Below, in pieces: positions 21,491 through 22,500 of a stretch of DNA of 22,500 nucleotides; position 1 is the stretch's first letter, and the number at the start of each line of letters is the position of its first letter. This DNA is from Botryococcus braunii (taxonomy: Eukaryota; Chlorophyta; Trebouxiophyceae). Location: contig KV908424.1 of NCBI GenBank assembly GCA_002005505.1, positions 414,127 to 436,626 on the forward strand, in the 5' to 3' direction. Both the position numbers and the translations under genes were made by a program. The notes beneath the pieces were generated by a model that worked only from the letters and a program-made list of their open reading frames with translations, searched no databases and was not told the DNA's origin.

Positions 21491-22500
21491 ACCCTCTACC
21501 CTCCCCCCCCCCCACCCCCCGCGCCAGGAATAATCACTTGCACACACACCATACGAATCCTAACACGTGAAGTCCGTATCATATTGAGTAGCTATGTCTC
21601 ACACTGACCCCACACAGCACAATTGAAACTGCACACTATTTCACCTCATCCCCACCCTGGGGCATATCAGAAACTTGGGGTTGGCATCTTGAAAACCCTA
21701 GAGCAGTTGGGAAAAGGCGAGGTTCCCCTTCCCAAGGGGGGGGGGGGGTTGAACCTTTGACAAAGATCTAAGCGTGTCTTAGAAAACAATGTAAAGTGTG
21801 CATGACCCCGCACACGCGGAGGAAATGTTATGCAACACCAGAAGTACGCCCCCTTCCCACCATACACACACACACCTCCTTTCCACCCAGCATAACCTTA
21901 AGGCCTTGAGGGACAGACCAGGCAGACCAATCTTCGCGCGTGGTTCTATCGCTCCCGGGGGGCTTTCATATGTGTGAAGGATGTGTTAGTCTATCCCACA
22001 TTGTGGCTACCCCAGGGCCTGGGGGATGCAATATGTTACCACTGTGCAGGGTTAGGTAAGTTAACTTTTCGGCTGCGGCAATATATGCATGCAAGACACT
22101 GGGGTTTTTTGGGTCATATCTGCCGGAAACTTTGCTTTTAGAACAAATAGTGAAGCCTATCCTAACCACACACCATAAATCCGGCATGCGGATACATGGA
22201 ATCTAGGGGCCAGAAACAAAAGGTGATAGTGAAAAACTCCCGGGAATGCGGGAATGTGGGATTTTGCATTTATTCCAGATAGTGTGCATGTCAGTAATTT
22301 GGCATTAGGTACTGTTTGCTAACACTAGGGTATTAAAGGAAAAGTGAAATATATCAGTCTCAGGCCCCCGATGCCCGAATAGCATTAGTATTGCTGTAAC
22401 GGCTGAAACGCAACAAGCCTCCGCGGTTTACAACTGCAGCACCACGTGAACAGCACATGTTCCCACGGGATCCAGCCCAAGCCCAGCTGTCGGCGACTTA
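21491..22500. other. Right edge, no gene firmly supported
   Basis: C and G homopolymer runs occur near 21506 and 21738. A minus-strand frame at about 22110-22030 reads YDPKNPSVLHAYIAAAEKLT after an acceptor-like TTCCGGCAG, but it has no clear donor or homologue. I could not assign anything else here. Confidence 0.5.

Overview
The window is nuclear DNA of a eukaryote, almost certainly a plastid-bearing alga or other photosynthetic lineage. The genes have many canonical GT-AG introns, with exons of about 50-430 bp and introns of about 110-1160 bp. One gene matches the plastid-type (PFC1-like) 16S rRNA dimethyladenosine transferase. A VPS10/sortilin sorting receptor, which flowering plants lack, argues against a flowering plant. 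Base composition is near balanced outside the repeats. Introns and flanks carry very long dinucleotide and compound microsatellites. I cannot name the species.

Layout: (1) 1-1190, + strand: the 3' end of a gene for an organellar bL25 (TL5/CTC family) ribosomal protein; its 5' part lies partly or wholly outside the window. (2) 1191-1917: convergent intergenic gap with nothing recognisable. (3) 4293 down to 1918, - strand: a complete five-exon PFC1/KsgA-type rRNA adenine dimethyltransferase, 322 residues as modelled. (4) 4294-4947: a 654-bp divergent intergenic region with a TATA-like box 74 bp before the next start codon. (5) 4948-16977, + strand: a complete 16-exon VPS10/sortilin receptor of 902 residues, with signal peptide, single ten-bladed VPS10 domain, 10CC-type cysteine module, one transmembrane helix and a short acidic tail. 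All exon phases join without a break. (6) 16978-18799: no gene seen, one CA repeat. (7) 18800-21490, - strand: fragments of at least one gene I cannot fully model. Its last exon (19402-19202) encodes a clear Rho_N/SAP-like motif; upstream candidate exons encode polar linkers, a cysteine-containing segment and a hydrophobic helix. (8) 21491-22500: nothing firmly supported.

Two of the three assigned genes (bL25 and the rRNA dimethylase) belong to organellar translation. The third is a membrane receptor for Golgi-to-vacuole or lysosome cargo sorting. I see no operon-like logic, only ordinary eukaryotic gene adjacency. No mobile element, CRISPR array, tRNA or rRNA gene was recognised. The points most worth a second look are a probable frameshifting cryptic exon in VPS10 intron 8, complementary (CA)n/(GT)n tracts within a single intron, a donor ambiguity that decides a conserved VPS10 cysteine, the unassigned Rho_N/SAP gene, and a compound pyrimidine tract of about 420 bp.
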